Below the pieces are notes generated by a model, which was not told the DNA's origin, made no database searches, and was given only the letters and a program-made list of their open reading frames with translations. From assembly GCF_024347055.1 (NCBI RefSeq), contig NZ_AP024895.1:496001-560000 (forward strand): a DNA stretch of 64,000 nt, read 5' to 3'. Shown here piece by piece: positions 35,201 to 43,735 of the stretch (the stretch's first letter is position 1; each line of letters begins with the position of its first letter). This stretch comes from Vibrio porteresiae DSM 19223. GTDB lineage: Bacteria > Pseudomonadota > Gammaproteobacteria > Enterobacterales > Vibrionaceae. Made by a program: the position numbers and the translations under genes.

Positions 35201-35667
35201 AGCAGCCCCCGCTCAGCGAATGACACACAAGTATCACCCACAACGATATGGTCCAACACACGAACATCGATAAGCCCAAGCGCATCGATTAAGCGAGTGG
35301 TAATGCGTCTATCGGCTTGAGAAGGCTCAGGATCGCCAGATGGGTGGTTATGAGTAAAGATCACCGCGGCAGCGTTCACTGCTAGTACGGTCTTAACCAC
35401 TTCCCGCGGGTAGACACTTGCAGAATCGATAGTGCCAAAGAACAGTTCTTTAAATGCAATTAAGCGGTGTTGATTATCCAACAGCATCAACGCGAACACT
35501 TCACTCTCGTAGGCTTGCAGCTTACAGGCAGCAAAGGACTTAGTTACTGTGGGATTACAAAAGGAGTCGGTTGGTTTAGAAGAACGAGCCGCAAGGATTT
35601 CGGCTGCTGCTTCTAACACTCGGTCGGCGGTAACAGGGCCAGAAAAGTAGTAGTTGTTTTCGTGCAT
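35197..35667 (-). CDS. radC: RadC-family JAB1/MPN domain protein
   Basis: 156 residues. It contains the JAMM metalloprotease-type site: Glu in the strand FALMLLDN...FKELFFGTID, and the metal-binding FTHNHPSGDPEPSQAD (about 102-117) with the two His, the Ser and the Asp. It resembles YfjY/YkfG-type RadC proteins carried by cryptic prophages and by VSP-II; role unproven despite the DNA-repair name. The chromosomal long RadC has an additional N-terminal HhH domain, absent here. Ribosome binding site GGAGG before the start. Confidence 0.9.
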   Translation of the reverse strand: MHENNYYFSGPVTADRVLEAAAEILAARSSKPTDSFCNPTVTKSFAACKLQAYESEVFALMLLDNQHRLIAFKELFFGTIDSASVYPREVVKTVLAVNAAAVIFTHNHPSGDPEPSQADRRITTRLIDALGLIDVRVLDHIVVGDTCVSFAERGLL

Positions 35668-35836
35668 AAATCCTCCAAAGGGAATTGATGAGTGAATGCA
35701 CGAAGATGATATATATGTGAATTAAATTTCATTTAATAACAATGTATTAATTACATAAGTCTGTAATTAATTAAACAATCAATGGGTACGATATTTATTA
35801 AATATCGTACCTATTTTTATATAGAGAGATAGGTAA

Positions 35837-36274
35837 ATGACTAGCTTTATTTATATCGATGTTGCTGCCCCTAATAACCATGAAGGTTGTAAGCGAGGTG
35901 GAATCGGCATGGCTGTCCTTGATGAGGATAATTATGTTGAATGCCAAAAAGGCTTAACTATTGAACGTGATACCAACAATGCAGAGCTCGACTTAATGGC
36001 ATTGCAAGAAGCTCTTGAATATTCGGAAGATGGAGATGTCATTTATTCTACTAGTGACTACTGCGTGAAAGGTTTTAATGATTGGTTAGATGGATGGAAA
36101 AGCAAAGGTTGGCGTAAGTCGGATCGAAAGCCGGTACAAAACCGTCAGCTATGGCAGGTCGTTGATGAGCTTCGGTCTCGTAAGTACGTAGAAGTCAGAA
36201 AAGTGAAAGCTCACGCAGGGATAAGAGGGAATGAGATTGCGAATTCGTTGGCAATTGAAGCGGCGGAGCTGTAA
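35837..36274 (+). CDS. RNase HI-like protein with altered fourth acidic residue
   Basis: 145 residues, RNase H type 1 fold. Catalytic acids Asp8 (FIYIDVAA), Glu50 (NNAELDLMAL) and Asp74 (STSDYC) align with E. coli D10, E48 and D70. The His loop HAGIRGNE is present (His126). The position of E. coli D134 is Asn136 (GNEIANSLA), a replacement known to reduce but not always abolish activity. The first motif is DVA where DGS is usual. It may cut RNA in hybrids weakly, or bind them. VSP-II of V. cholerae also carries an RNase H gene. Followed by a strong hairpin. Confidence 0.82.
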   Translation: MTSFIYIDVAAPNNHEGCKRGGIGMAVLDEDNYVECQKGLTIERDTNNAELDLMALQEALEYSEDGDVIYSTSDYCVKGFNDWLDGWKSKGWRKSDRKPVQNRQLWQVVDELRSRKYVEVRKVKAHAGIRGNEIANSLAIEAAEL

Positions 36275-36286
36275 GGCTAAATGACA

Positions 36287-36318
36287 CGCAGCTTGTGGTG
36301 TACATTCCACAAGCTGCG
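36287..36318 (+). terminator. Hairpin after the RNase HI gene
   Basis: CGCAGCTTGTGG / CCACAAGCTGCG perfect 12-bp stem. The tail ACTCTTATT is only moderately T-rich. It separates the RNase HI gene from the 366-aa gene. Confidence 0.7.
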
Positions 36319-36399
36319 ACTCTTATTCATTATTAATATTGATGATTTTGGAGTTTTCTCTTACCGTACGGATATTATTTGAGGAGCGGATGATCTCTA

Positions 36400-37500
36400 A
36401 TGCTCAACGAAAAGTTTAAAATTCCTGTTATTAAGATAGGCAACCCATTTCTGCCTTCGCCTGATGAAGTCTCTGAGTTTTTGGGACTCCCAGTTTCTCC
36501 AAGAGAGAAAATAAAGTGGTTAAATGCGTCAGTGGTAAAGAGTACGCTGCCGACAGACCGTACGCTTGATAACATTAGCAAGGACGGAATACGATGGACA
36601 TCGATACGTCAGTTTGCTTGGCAATTGGCGAAAGTGTTAGTTCGAAAAGATTTGACGTTCAAAGTTTCTATCTCCGATGGTGGACTTCATAAAGCAGACT
36701 TATCTTTTTGGTGGTCTCACACTCTTAAAGGCATTCAGCAAGGGCTATCTTCGACTTCTAGTGAGTTGAATGTAGGGCCTGTGGTCAGCTATATAGATAG
36801 TCGCTGCATCGCTTATCAAAGACAGTTGGCTTTTGTGCTGGATGCTCCCGATATTAATGATAACAACCAAAGTGAGCTAATCTCAGGTTATTACCTACCA
36901 ATACTCGACTTTACGTTGCTCAGTGAGCAAGAAAAGGCCCTTGTAAAAAACTGGCTCAAATCGCCAAATGAATTTGACTCACAAGAAACTGAGCAGGCAA
37001 TGCTTTGTTTCTATCATGACTTCTGGTTGTCTTTAATGTCGGTTATTGATGCAATGTTTCTTGAAGATTGGGAAAAACACTATTCAGAATACACTCCTAG
37101 TGTTCAAGCACAGAAATATGGAGTGTTTGGGCTGGTCTTTAACAGAAAAGAGAAAACATTCCTTGGCAAATTTTTTGGCCTAATAAAAGAGCGGACTAAT
37201 CAAACTTACGTGCAATTGTCTGAGTATGTTGGTTTACCTTTTAGTGAACATGAACGAAATGGTGTTCTAAAGCGTGATGTTCAACAAGCTCGCTTTAAAG
37301 AGTGGCGTAGTGGGAAAAGCCTCCCTTCTGTAAAAGCCTTGAGCGCGTTTTTTGACAATATGAATGCAGGGCGTCAAGGAACTGACTTACTGATATACGC
37401 ACTGTTTATGAGGGCACTTGATAAGGAGCGGTGTTGTGTGCTTTCTGATATCTATACGACAAGTCGCTATCAGCGTTATTACCAAAACTACACTTCCTAG
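36400..37500 (+). CDS. Unknown 366-aa island protein, possible HTH region near C-terminus
   Basis: Not recognised. 366 residues, soluble, without signal peptide or membrane segment. The region TYVQLSEYVGLPFSEHE ... FKEWRSGKSLPSVKALSAFF (about 266-322) resembles an XRE/Cro-type helix-turn-helix broken by an insertion. It is therefore possibly DNA binding. The ATG at 36400 has GAGGAG 13 bases upstream, a rather long spacing; no better start is seen. It ends in a perfect hairpin (37496) and is convergent with a 36-aa gene that starts 139 bp beyond its stop. The pair may be a functional unit; this is inference. Confidence 0.6.
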   Translation: MLNEKFKIPVIKIGNPFLPSPDEVSEFLGLPVSPREKIKWLNASVVKSTLPTDRTLDNISKDGIRWTSIRQFAWQLAKVLVRKDLTFKVSISDGGLHKADLSFWWSHTLKGIQQGLSSTSSELNVGPVVSYIDSRCIAYQRQLAFVLDAPDINDNNQSELISGYYLPILDFTLLSEQEKALVKNWLKSPNEFDSQETEQAMLCFYHDFWLSLMSVIDAMFLEDWEKHYSEYTPSVQAQKYGVFGLVFNRKEKTFLGKFFGLIKERTNQTYVQLSEYVGLPFSEHERNGVLKRDVQQARFKEWRSGKSLPSVKALSAFFDNMNAGRQGTDLLIYALFMRALDKERCCVLSDIYTTSRYQRYYQNYTS

Positions 37501-37521
37501 GCTGCACTTTGGCAGCCTAGG
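37496..37521. terminator. Shared terminator of the 366-aa and 36-aa genes
   Basis: CCTAGGCTGC / GCAGCCTAGG perfect 10-bp stem, 6-bp loop, T-run on the + side. It sits between two convergent genes. Confidence 0.85.
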
Positions 37522-37528
37522 TTTGCTT

Positions 37529-37639
37529 CTATTTTTTGCTTGGTGGGTTGTTGGTGCGGCCACCGCCTGATGGATTCGATGTGCCATTTTTGGTCGGCCA
37601 TAGTGGAGTATTGTTTCCTGACAATTGTTTACTTCCCAT
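37529..37639 (-). CDS. 36-residue small protein, Gly/Asn/Pro-rich
   Basis: Too short for usual ORF calling. The reverse strand has AAAAGGAAC seven bases before an ATG (37639), followed by 36 codons and TAG. The product begins MGSKQLSGNNTPLWPTK and ends in a GGGRTNNPPSKK tail: basic, no hydrophobic stretch, rich in Gly, Asn and Pro. The ribosome binding site, tidy coding length and the terminator shared with the 366-aa gene argue that it is real. Function unknown; a peptide partner, effector or antitoxin of the convergent gene are possibilities. Confidence 0.55.
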   Translation of the reverse strand: MGSKQLSGNNTPLWPTKNGTSNPSGGGRTNNPPSKK

Positions 37640-38048
37640 AGGTAGTTCCTTTTAGTTGAGGTTGTTGACGATAATTCGTCGACAATCATCATGCACGAAT
37701 ACAATGATTCATAGGGAGGTGGGGCGGAGCGAAAGTTATTAGGAGTGTAAGTGTTTTTCGTTGATCTCTAATGTAGATAGGTATGGTACCAGCATCGGTA
37801 AAGCTTTCTTTCTTACTAAGTTTTTTACTTATAACATATGATTTTAAATAGATGAGATAAGGCAAAAAACAATAGGGAGCGTGATTGGTTCCCATGGCCA
37901 TTTTTACTATTGATGATGGCATTACTTTTCTTTGATGGTTTCGAGCCTTTTGGAACAGTGATTGATGACTCATTCTTACCTTCATTTTGCGCCGCTTTCA
38001 CCTCCTTTTGTATTGAGTACTTTTGCCAACACTGACGTTGACGGTTCC
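37640..38048. other. Decayed region downstream of the radC pseudogene
   Basis: No supported gene. A reverse-strand 98-codon frame (37689-37985) has an AAGGAGGTG 15 bases upstream of its ATG, too far for a normal site, and a composition unlike coding sequence of the neighbourhood. The region probably arose by deletion of the 3' part of radC. Confidence 0.45.
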
Positions 38049-38258
38049 TTAATCCACCGTTCCGTGAAACAGCTCTTTAAACTCAATCGGTCGGTTTGGG
38101 TTATCCAACAGCATCACCGCGAACACTTCACGCTCATTGCAATCTAGCTTACAACACACATACTCTTAGGTGGAATCAGGATTAGTTAGGGCATTACGAC
38201 GCACTTAGCCATGCTCTAGGATTTCATTTTCCTGATAGTATGCTTCTTTTGGGGGCAT
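38049..38258 (-). pseudogene. radC pseudogene (5' part, in-frame stops)
   Basis: Reverse-strand frame from an ATG at 38258 reads MPPKEAYYQENEILEHG-stop, then VRRNALTNPDST-stop-EYVCCK, LDCNEREVFAVMLLDN, PNRPIEFKELFHGTVD-stop. This is the N-terminal half of a YfjY-type RadC protein with two internal stops before a third at 38049. The JAMM HxHPSG part is missing. Its DNA around 38065-38150 also aligns with the intact radC at 35430-35520. A second radC module was thus lost here. Confidence 0.82.
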
Positions 38259-38396
38259 TTCAGGTTCCTGTCGGAATCAATGATGGGTATTCACATTGAT
38301 GACATATACCTGAAGATTTTTGGATTGAAGTGTATGGTGCTAAGGGGCAGCGGACAACCTTCTGTTTTTTGTCATTACAGTGTCGCTTGGTGAGTA

Positions 38397-38433
38397 GGGA
38401 GAATTAGATATTATTGCTATCTTTAATTCTCCC
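38397..38433 (-). terminator. Terminator after DUF2787 copy 3
   Basis: GGGAGAATTA / TAATTCTCCC stem with inner pairing, 42 bp downstream of the reverse-strand stop at 38475. Confidence 0.65.
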
Positions 38434-38474
38434 CAAACAGCTGTGGATGCTCGGGCTGTCTAGTCAGAAGAGTG

Positions 38475-38912
38475 TTAGAATATGATTGCAATTTCGTTAT
38501 AGCCTCCTGATTGCACATGACTAATAAAATTTTGCTCCCAATTTCGATATAGGTCATTAACTTCTGATGATTGGATACGTTGCCACCCCAATTCAACAGT
38601 GAAATAGATTTTGTGACGAAGATCGAAATCAATATGACGTTTTAACTCTGGGTAGTGATTTCCTACATAAGCAAAATCAGTGATGTAACTAATTGTTATG
38701 TTTGCTTCATTGGTTATGTTGAGGCCAATTTCAACAGGGTGGCAACCACTGCTTTCAGCGCTATAGCTCTTATCACGGAAGCAAATAGTCAAGCGTTGGC
38801 CGGTGGTTTTTAAACTATCTAAAGTTAATACCGTTTGACAGTGCTCACTTAATAGCTCGTGAATCTGTTTGGATACTGGTAATGAGGTTGACGTGAAGTT
38901 TAGTTTTGTCAT
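38475..38912 (-). CDS. DUF2787 family protein, copy 3
   Basis: 145 residues, closer to copy 1 than to copy 2: shared features FRDKSYSAESSGCHPVEIGL (about 51-70), YITDFAYVGNHYPELKRHIDFDL and LYRNWEQNFISHV. With radC remnants next to it, this looks like a second [radC + DUF2787] module. Function unknown. Confidence 0.75.
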   Translation of the reverse strand: MTKLNFTSTSLPVSKQIHELLSEHCQTVLTLDSLKTTGQRLTICFRDKSYSAESSGCHPVEIGLNITNEANITISYITDFAYVGNHYPELKRHIDFDLRHKIYFTVELGWQRIQSSEVNDLYRNWEQNFISHVQSGGYNEIAIIF

Positions 38913-39438
38913 ATGCGTTTCCTCGGAAGATGTTGAATCAAAGCTTATAAAACGGATGGTTAGAAAATAATATTCAAGTAGTAAATTGAGTGTTCAAGGT
39001 TGGCGTGCTGATGTTGGAGTGATAGCACCAGATATTGATAAAGAAGAAACAACAGTGTTTACCATTTAGTGTGCTCTGTACCGCAGAAAGTTGTGAGATA
39101 GTTCAGCTATGCACAAAGGTAATATATGTCTGAGTTTTTTTTGTTTAAGTGAATTAGTCTGAGCCTGTTGGAGCAGAAGCTTGGAAATGTTTGAGAGGGG
39201 GATTTCCTAATCGAGAAATCTTGGAAATCACTAATTCTATCAAGGAGTAGATAGACAATGAAAAGAGTAAGGGATGGTGTATGTCGAGATTGCATGTCAC
39301 TTACTGTTTGCAAGTTAACCAGAAAGCGTGTTTAGTCACCCCATTCGATTTATAGATAGGAGCGGTTAGGGTACAATGCTAAACCGTCGAGACAAGTCGT
39401 TGTAATGACGCATTTATTTATATATTTGGTAGCTAAAA
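38913..39438. other. Region upstream of the type I restriction locus
   Basis: About 525 bp. It holds the presumed hsdR promoter; TACAAT at 39372-39377 with TTTATA 17 bp upstream is a weak sigma70 candidate. A 27-codon remnant frame near 38985-39069 (ending in DKEETTVFTI-stop) may be the relic of another gene. A 68-codon reverse frame (39107-39313) is not supported. Confidence 0.4.
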
Positions 39439-42400
39439 ATGATAACGAAAGAAGCACAAATTGAACAAGCGCTCATAGATAAGCTGGGCGATCTGAAGTA
39501 TTCATACCGTAAAGATATCCGAACAGATCGAGCCTTGAAGCAGAACTTTCGTGAAAAATTTGAGGCGTTAAACTTCGTCAACCTTACTGACAATGAATTT
39601 GAGCGTTTATATCAAGACATCATTACGGCTGATGTCTTTGAAGCTGCTAAAACGCTGCGTGAACGTGGCTACTTTCAGCGTGAGGATGGTACACCGCTGC
39701 ATTACACCTTAGTGAATATCAAAGACTGGTGTAAAAATGAGTTTGAAGTAATTAACCAATTGCGCATTAATACGGATGAAAGCAATCACCGTTACGATGT
39801 GATTTTATTGATTAATGGCGTACCTACGGTGCAGATTGAGCTGAAGGCTTACGACATTGTGACTCGTCGAGCTATGGAACAAATCGTTGATTACAAAAAT
39901 GATATTGGCAATGGCTACACCAATACACTGATGTGCTTCATTCAAATGTTTATTGTTAGCAATGAACACCACACTTATTACTTTGCTAACAACCGTAGTG
40001 AGCACTTTAGCTTCAATGCTGATGAGCGTTTTTTACCTGTTTATCAACTAGCTAATGAAAAAAACCGTAAAATATCGCATCTACATGACTTTGCTGATGC
40101 CTTCTTATCGAAGTGTACTCTAGGTCAAATGATCAGCCGTTACATGGTACTGGTTCAGTCGGAACAAAAGCTTCTGGTTATGCGTCCGTATCAAATCTAT
40201 GCGGTGGAAGCTATTGTTGATTGTATCCATGAAGGGCAAGTAAATGGCTATATCTGGCATACAACAGGATCTGGTAAAACTCTAACGTCTTTTAAAGCGT
40301 CAACGTTACTTAAAGATAATCCTGATATTGAAAAGTGCTTGTTTGTAGTCGACAGAAAAGATTTGGATCGTCAAACACGAGAAGAATTTAATAAGTTTCA
40401 AGATGGCTGTGTAGAAGAGAACACCAATACAGAAACGTTAGTTCGTCGTATGTTGTCAGAAGACTATGCTGATAAAGTCATCGTTACAACGATTCAGAAA
40501 CTCGGCTTAGCGCTAGATGAAAACAGCAAGCGCAACCAGAGTAAACTGAAAGCGGGTAAAAAAACCTTTAAAGAACGATTAGAGCCACTACGAGATAAGC
40601 GTATTGTTTTTATCTTTGATGAATGTCACCGCTCTCAGTTTGGTGAAAACCATAAATCGATTGAAGAGTTTTTCCCCGAAGCACAATTGTTTGGCTTTAC
40701 AGGTACTCCTATATTCGAGAAAAACTCAACGTATACTCAAATCGATGGCAATGTGGGTTCCTTTAAAACCACTGAGAGTATCTTTGAGCAAGAGCTACAC
40801 CACTATACGATTACTCATGCAATTGAAGATAAGAACGTTCTAAGCTTCCATATTGACTTTTTTGGCAAACATTCTGCGAGCAAGCAACTAGCAGACGCCA
40901 GCAATGATGAAGCTGAAGCCACGGTGACAAGAGTTACACCTCCACCACGGGCTGTCGTTCAAGAGATACTAGAGAAGCATGATGCTGTGACGAATCACCG
41001 TCGATTCAATGCCATTCTAGCAACGGCTTCTATCAATCATGCAATTGAATACTTCGAAGAGTTTAAGAGCCAGCAAGAGCTTAAAGCCTCAGAGTCTGAA
41101 GACTATGTTCCGTTGAATATTGCTTGTGTGTTTTCGCCGCCAGCACAGCTAAGTGATAAGGATAAAGAAGATTCAGATTTAAATACACTCGCTCGAAATG
41201 TGAAAGATATCCAACAATTACAGGAAGATCTACCACAAGAAAAAGCCGATAACGAAGTTGAACCTGAGCGCAAGAAGCAAGCACTAATCGATATTATTAA
41301 TAGCTACAACCACCAGTATTCAACGAATCATACTATTAATGAGTTTGACCTCTATTACCAAGATGTTCAGCAACGGATTAAAGATCAGCAATACGACAAT
41401 GCTGATTATCCACATAAAAACAAGATCGATATCGTTATCGTCGTTGATATGTTATTGACAGGTTTTGACTCCAAATACCTGAACACCTTATACGTAGATA
41501 AGAACCTAAAACACCATGGTCTTATACAAGCATTTTCACGTACTAACCGTGTATTGAATGATAGCAAGCCTTGGGGGAATATTTTAGATTTCCGAGGTCA
41601 AGAAAAAGAAGTCAATGAAGCTATTAAACTTTTTTCTGGTAAAAAAGAAGAAGGTGCTGAGCAGATTTGGTTGGTAGATCCTGCGCCTGTTGTCGTTGAA
41701 AAATATAAAGCAGCGGTCGATAAGCTAGAAGCCTTTATGCAAAAGCAAGGCTTAGCATGTGAGCCTTCAGAAGTGACCAATCTTCAAGGTGACGCGCAAA
41801 GAGCTTCTTTTATTAATCACTTCAAAGAAGTACAAAAATTTAAGAACCAACTAGAGCAGTACACAGAACTAGATGACGAACAGAAAGCTCAGGTAGCAGC
41901 GACATTACCGATTGATACCTTACGTGGCTTTAAAGGAGCGTATTTAGAAACAGCCAAAGACTTGAAACGCAAGCTAGACACGAATAAAGGGGCAGGAGAC
42001 TTGCCTGAAGAAGTCGAACAGCTAGAGTTTGAGTTTGTGTTGTTTGCATCCGCTTTAATCGATTATGACTACATCATGGGATTAATTGCTAAATCGACTC
42101 AGGGAACAAGTAAGCAAAGCATGACGCGTCAGCAACTCATCGATTTGATTTGTTCGCAATCGAATCTGATGTCTGAACGAGATGAGTTAATTGCTTATAT
42201 ACATAGTTTACCTTCTGGTGAAGCATTGAATGTGTCACAAATTCACGCTGGCTACCAAGCATTTAAAATGAAAAAGGCTACCAGCGAACTCAATGACATG
42301 GCTATAAAGCACGGTTTAACCACAGAGAGTTTACAAGCATTTGTTGATGGAATTATGGGACGAATGATTTTTGATGGCGAGAAGCTGGGGGATCTGTTGG

Positions 42401-42525
42401 AACCACTAGATCTTAGCTGGAAAGAACGTACGAAGAAAGAGTTAGCATTGATGGAAGATTTGGTTCCTTACCTACATAAACTAGCCCAAGGGCGTGAGAT
42501 TTCAGGGTTAGCTGCATATGAGTAA
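39439..42525 (+). CDS. hsdR: HsdR, type I restriction enzyme motor/nuclease subunit
   Basis: 1028-residue restriction subunit. N-terminal PD-(D/E)xK nuclease with Asp120 (HRYDVILL) and Glu134-x-Lys136 (QIELK). SF2 translocase with Walker A TTGSGKT (275-281) and Walker B/DEAD-box DECH (394-397), then later motifs GFTGTPIF and LLTGFDSKYLN, AFSRTNRV. A helical C-terminal domain contacts the methylase. It cuts unmodified DNA after ATP-driven translocation. It overlaps hsdS by 8 bp, and the four hsd genes form one operon. Confidence 0.95.
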   Translation: MITKEAQIEQALIDKLGDLKYSYRKDIRTDRALKQNFREKFEALNFVNLTDNEFERLYQDIITADVFEAAKTLRERGYFQREDGTPLHYTLVNIKDWCKNEFEVINQLRINTDESNHRYDVILLINGVPTVQIELKAYDIVTRRAMEQIVDYKNDIGNGYTNTLMCFIQMFIVSNEHHTYYFANNRSEHFSFNADERFLPVYQLANEKNRKISHLHDFADAFLSKCTLGQMISRYMVLVQSEQKLLVMRPYQIYAVEAIVDCIHEGQVNGYIWHTTGSGKTLTSFKASTLLKDNPDIEKCLFVVDRKDLDRQTREEFNKFQDGCVEENTNTETLVRRMLSEDYADKVIVTTIQKLGLALDENSKRNQSKLKAGKKTFKERLEPLRDKRIVFIFDECHRSQFGENHKSIEEFFPEAQLFGFTGTPIFEKNSTYTQIDGNVGSFKTTESIFEQELHHYTITHAIEDKNVLSFHIDFFGKHSASKQLADASNDEAEATVTRVTPPPRAVVQEILEKHDAVTNHRRFNAILATASINHAIEYFEEFKSQQELKASESEDYVPLNIACVFSPPAQLSDKDKEDSDLNTLARNVKDIQQLQEDLPQEKADNEVEPERKKQALIDIINSYNHQYSTNHTINEFDLYYQDVQQRIKDQQYDNADYPHKNKIDIVIVVDMLLTGFDSKYLNTLYVDKNLKHHGLIQAFSRTNRVLNDSKPWGNILDFRGQEKEVNEAIKLFSGKKEEGAEQIWLVDPAPVVVEKYKAAVDKLEAFMQKQGLACEPSEVTNLQGDAQRASFINHFKEVQKFKNQLEQYTELDDEQKAQVAATLPIDTLRGFKGAYLETAKDLKRKLDTNKGAGDLPEEVEQLEFEFVLFASALIDYDYIMGLIAKSTQGTSKQSMTRQQLIDLICSQSNLMSERDELIAYIHSLPSGEALNVSQIHAGYQAFKMKKATSELNDMAIKHGLTTESLQAFVDGIMGRMIFDGEKLGDLLEPLDLSWKERTKKELALMEDLVPYLHKLAQGREISGLAAYE

Positions 42526-43735
42526 TTTAGAAAATAAAGTAGGGCTTCCTGAGTTGAGGTTTCCAGAATTTATTAATTATCCAAAATGGGAAGAAAAATC
42601 ATTTTCTAAACTATTTGAAATTGGTGGTGGAAAAGATCATAAACATTTAGCTGATGGCGATGTTCCTGTTTACGGTTCTGGTGGTTATATGCGCTCAGTT
42701 AACGATTACTTATACGATGGTAAAAGTGCATGTATTGGTAGGAAAGGAACGATCAATAACCCGATGTTTCTTACAGGTAAGTTTTGGACGGTGGATACTC
42801 TCTTTTATACGCACTCATTTAAAAACTGTATACCAGAGTTTGTTTATTTACTTTTTCAAAACATAGATTGGCTAAAGCTGAATGAGGCTGGTGGTGTTCC
42901 TAGTCTTTCTAAAGTGATTATTAATAAGATTGAAGTTCTTATCCCTAAAGAAAAAGAACAACAAAAAATTGTTGATTGCATTTCTTCGATGGATGACCTA
43001 ATTACAACAAATACTAAAAAATTAGAATTATTAAAATTCCATAAAAAAGGCTTGATGCAAAAGCTGTTTCCTGCGGAAGGTGAGAATAAGCCAGATTTTA
43101 GGTTTCCAGAATTCAGCATGGAAGCTAATTGGAAAAAAGAAAAGCTACACAACCTTGTAGATTTACTATCTGGGCATGCTTTCAAAAGTGAATATTTTTC
43201 CACAACAGGAAAAAAAATGGTAACCCCAAAAAACTTTACAAAAAATGGATTTGCATCTTTTAGCGAAGATAATACCAAATATACATCAGAAGATTTCAAT
43301 GAACGTTATATTTGTCGAGAAGGAGACTTACTACTTCTTCTAACTGATTTAACACCATCGTGTGAATTGCTAGGTCGACCAATGTTATTAACACCTAGTG
43401 ATGGCGAAGTATTGTTAAATCAACGTATCGCTAAAGTTATTCTTAAGGGTAATATTAACTCAAACTTCCTTAAATATTTTTTTCTGTCAAATAGCTTTAG
43501 AAAGAGAATTATTAATACAGCTACTGGATCTACTGTCCGGCATACATCGAATAAGATTGTGTTGTCAACAGAGCTACTGTTACCTAATTTATCCGAGCAG
43601 AACAAAATTGCAGCTTGTCTTTTGTCTATTGATGAGTTGATTCGTTCTCAAGCTGACAAGATCGAAACACTCAAAGAGTACAAAAAAGGGTTAATGCAGC
43701 AGTTGTTTCCAGAAATGAAGGAGTCTATTGCATGA
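42518..43735 (+). CDS. hsdS: HsdS, type I specificity subunit
   Basis: 405 residues with two target recognition domains, each followed by a conserved coiled-coil helix. Repeated features are LPELRFPEF near the N-terminus and DFRFPEF near residue 193 (domain starts), and KLELLKFHKKGLMQKLFP and KIETLKEYKKGLMQQLFP (helix ends). The two halves show the expected internal repeat. It determines the bipartite DNA target, which cannot be predicted here. The stop overlaps the ATPase/nuclease gene by 4 bp. Confidence 0.93.
   Translation: MSNLENKVGLPELRFPEFINYPKWEEKSFSKLFEIGGGKDHKHLADGDVPVYGSGGYMRSVNDYLYDGKSACIGRKGTINNPMFLTGKFWTVDTLFYTHSFKNCIPEFVYLLFQNIDWLKLNEAGGVPSLSKVIINKIEVLIPKEKEQQKIVDCISSMDDLITTNTKKLELLKFHKKGLMQKLFPAEGENKPDFRFPEFSMEANWKKEKLHNLVDLLSGHAFKSEYFSTTGKKMVTPKNFTKNGFASFSEDNTKYTSEDFNERYICREGDLLLLLTDLTPSCELLGRPMLLTPSDGEVLLNQRIAKVILKGNINSNFLKYFFLSNSFRKRIINTATGSTVRHTSNKIVLSTELLLPNLSEQNKIAACLLSIDELIRSQADKIETLKEYKKGLMQQLFPEMKESIA

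Noticed and set aside
37689..37985. 98-codon reverse frame near the radC pseudogene
   Set aside because: AAGGAGGTG is 15 bases from the ATG and the composition is not coding-like; likely debris of the radC 3' region.
39107..39313. 68-codon reverse frame upstream of hsdR
   Set aside because: No ribosome binding site, no conserved features, and overlaps the hsdR promoter region.
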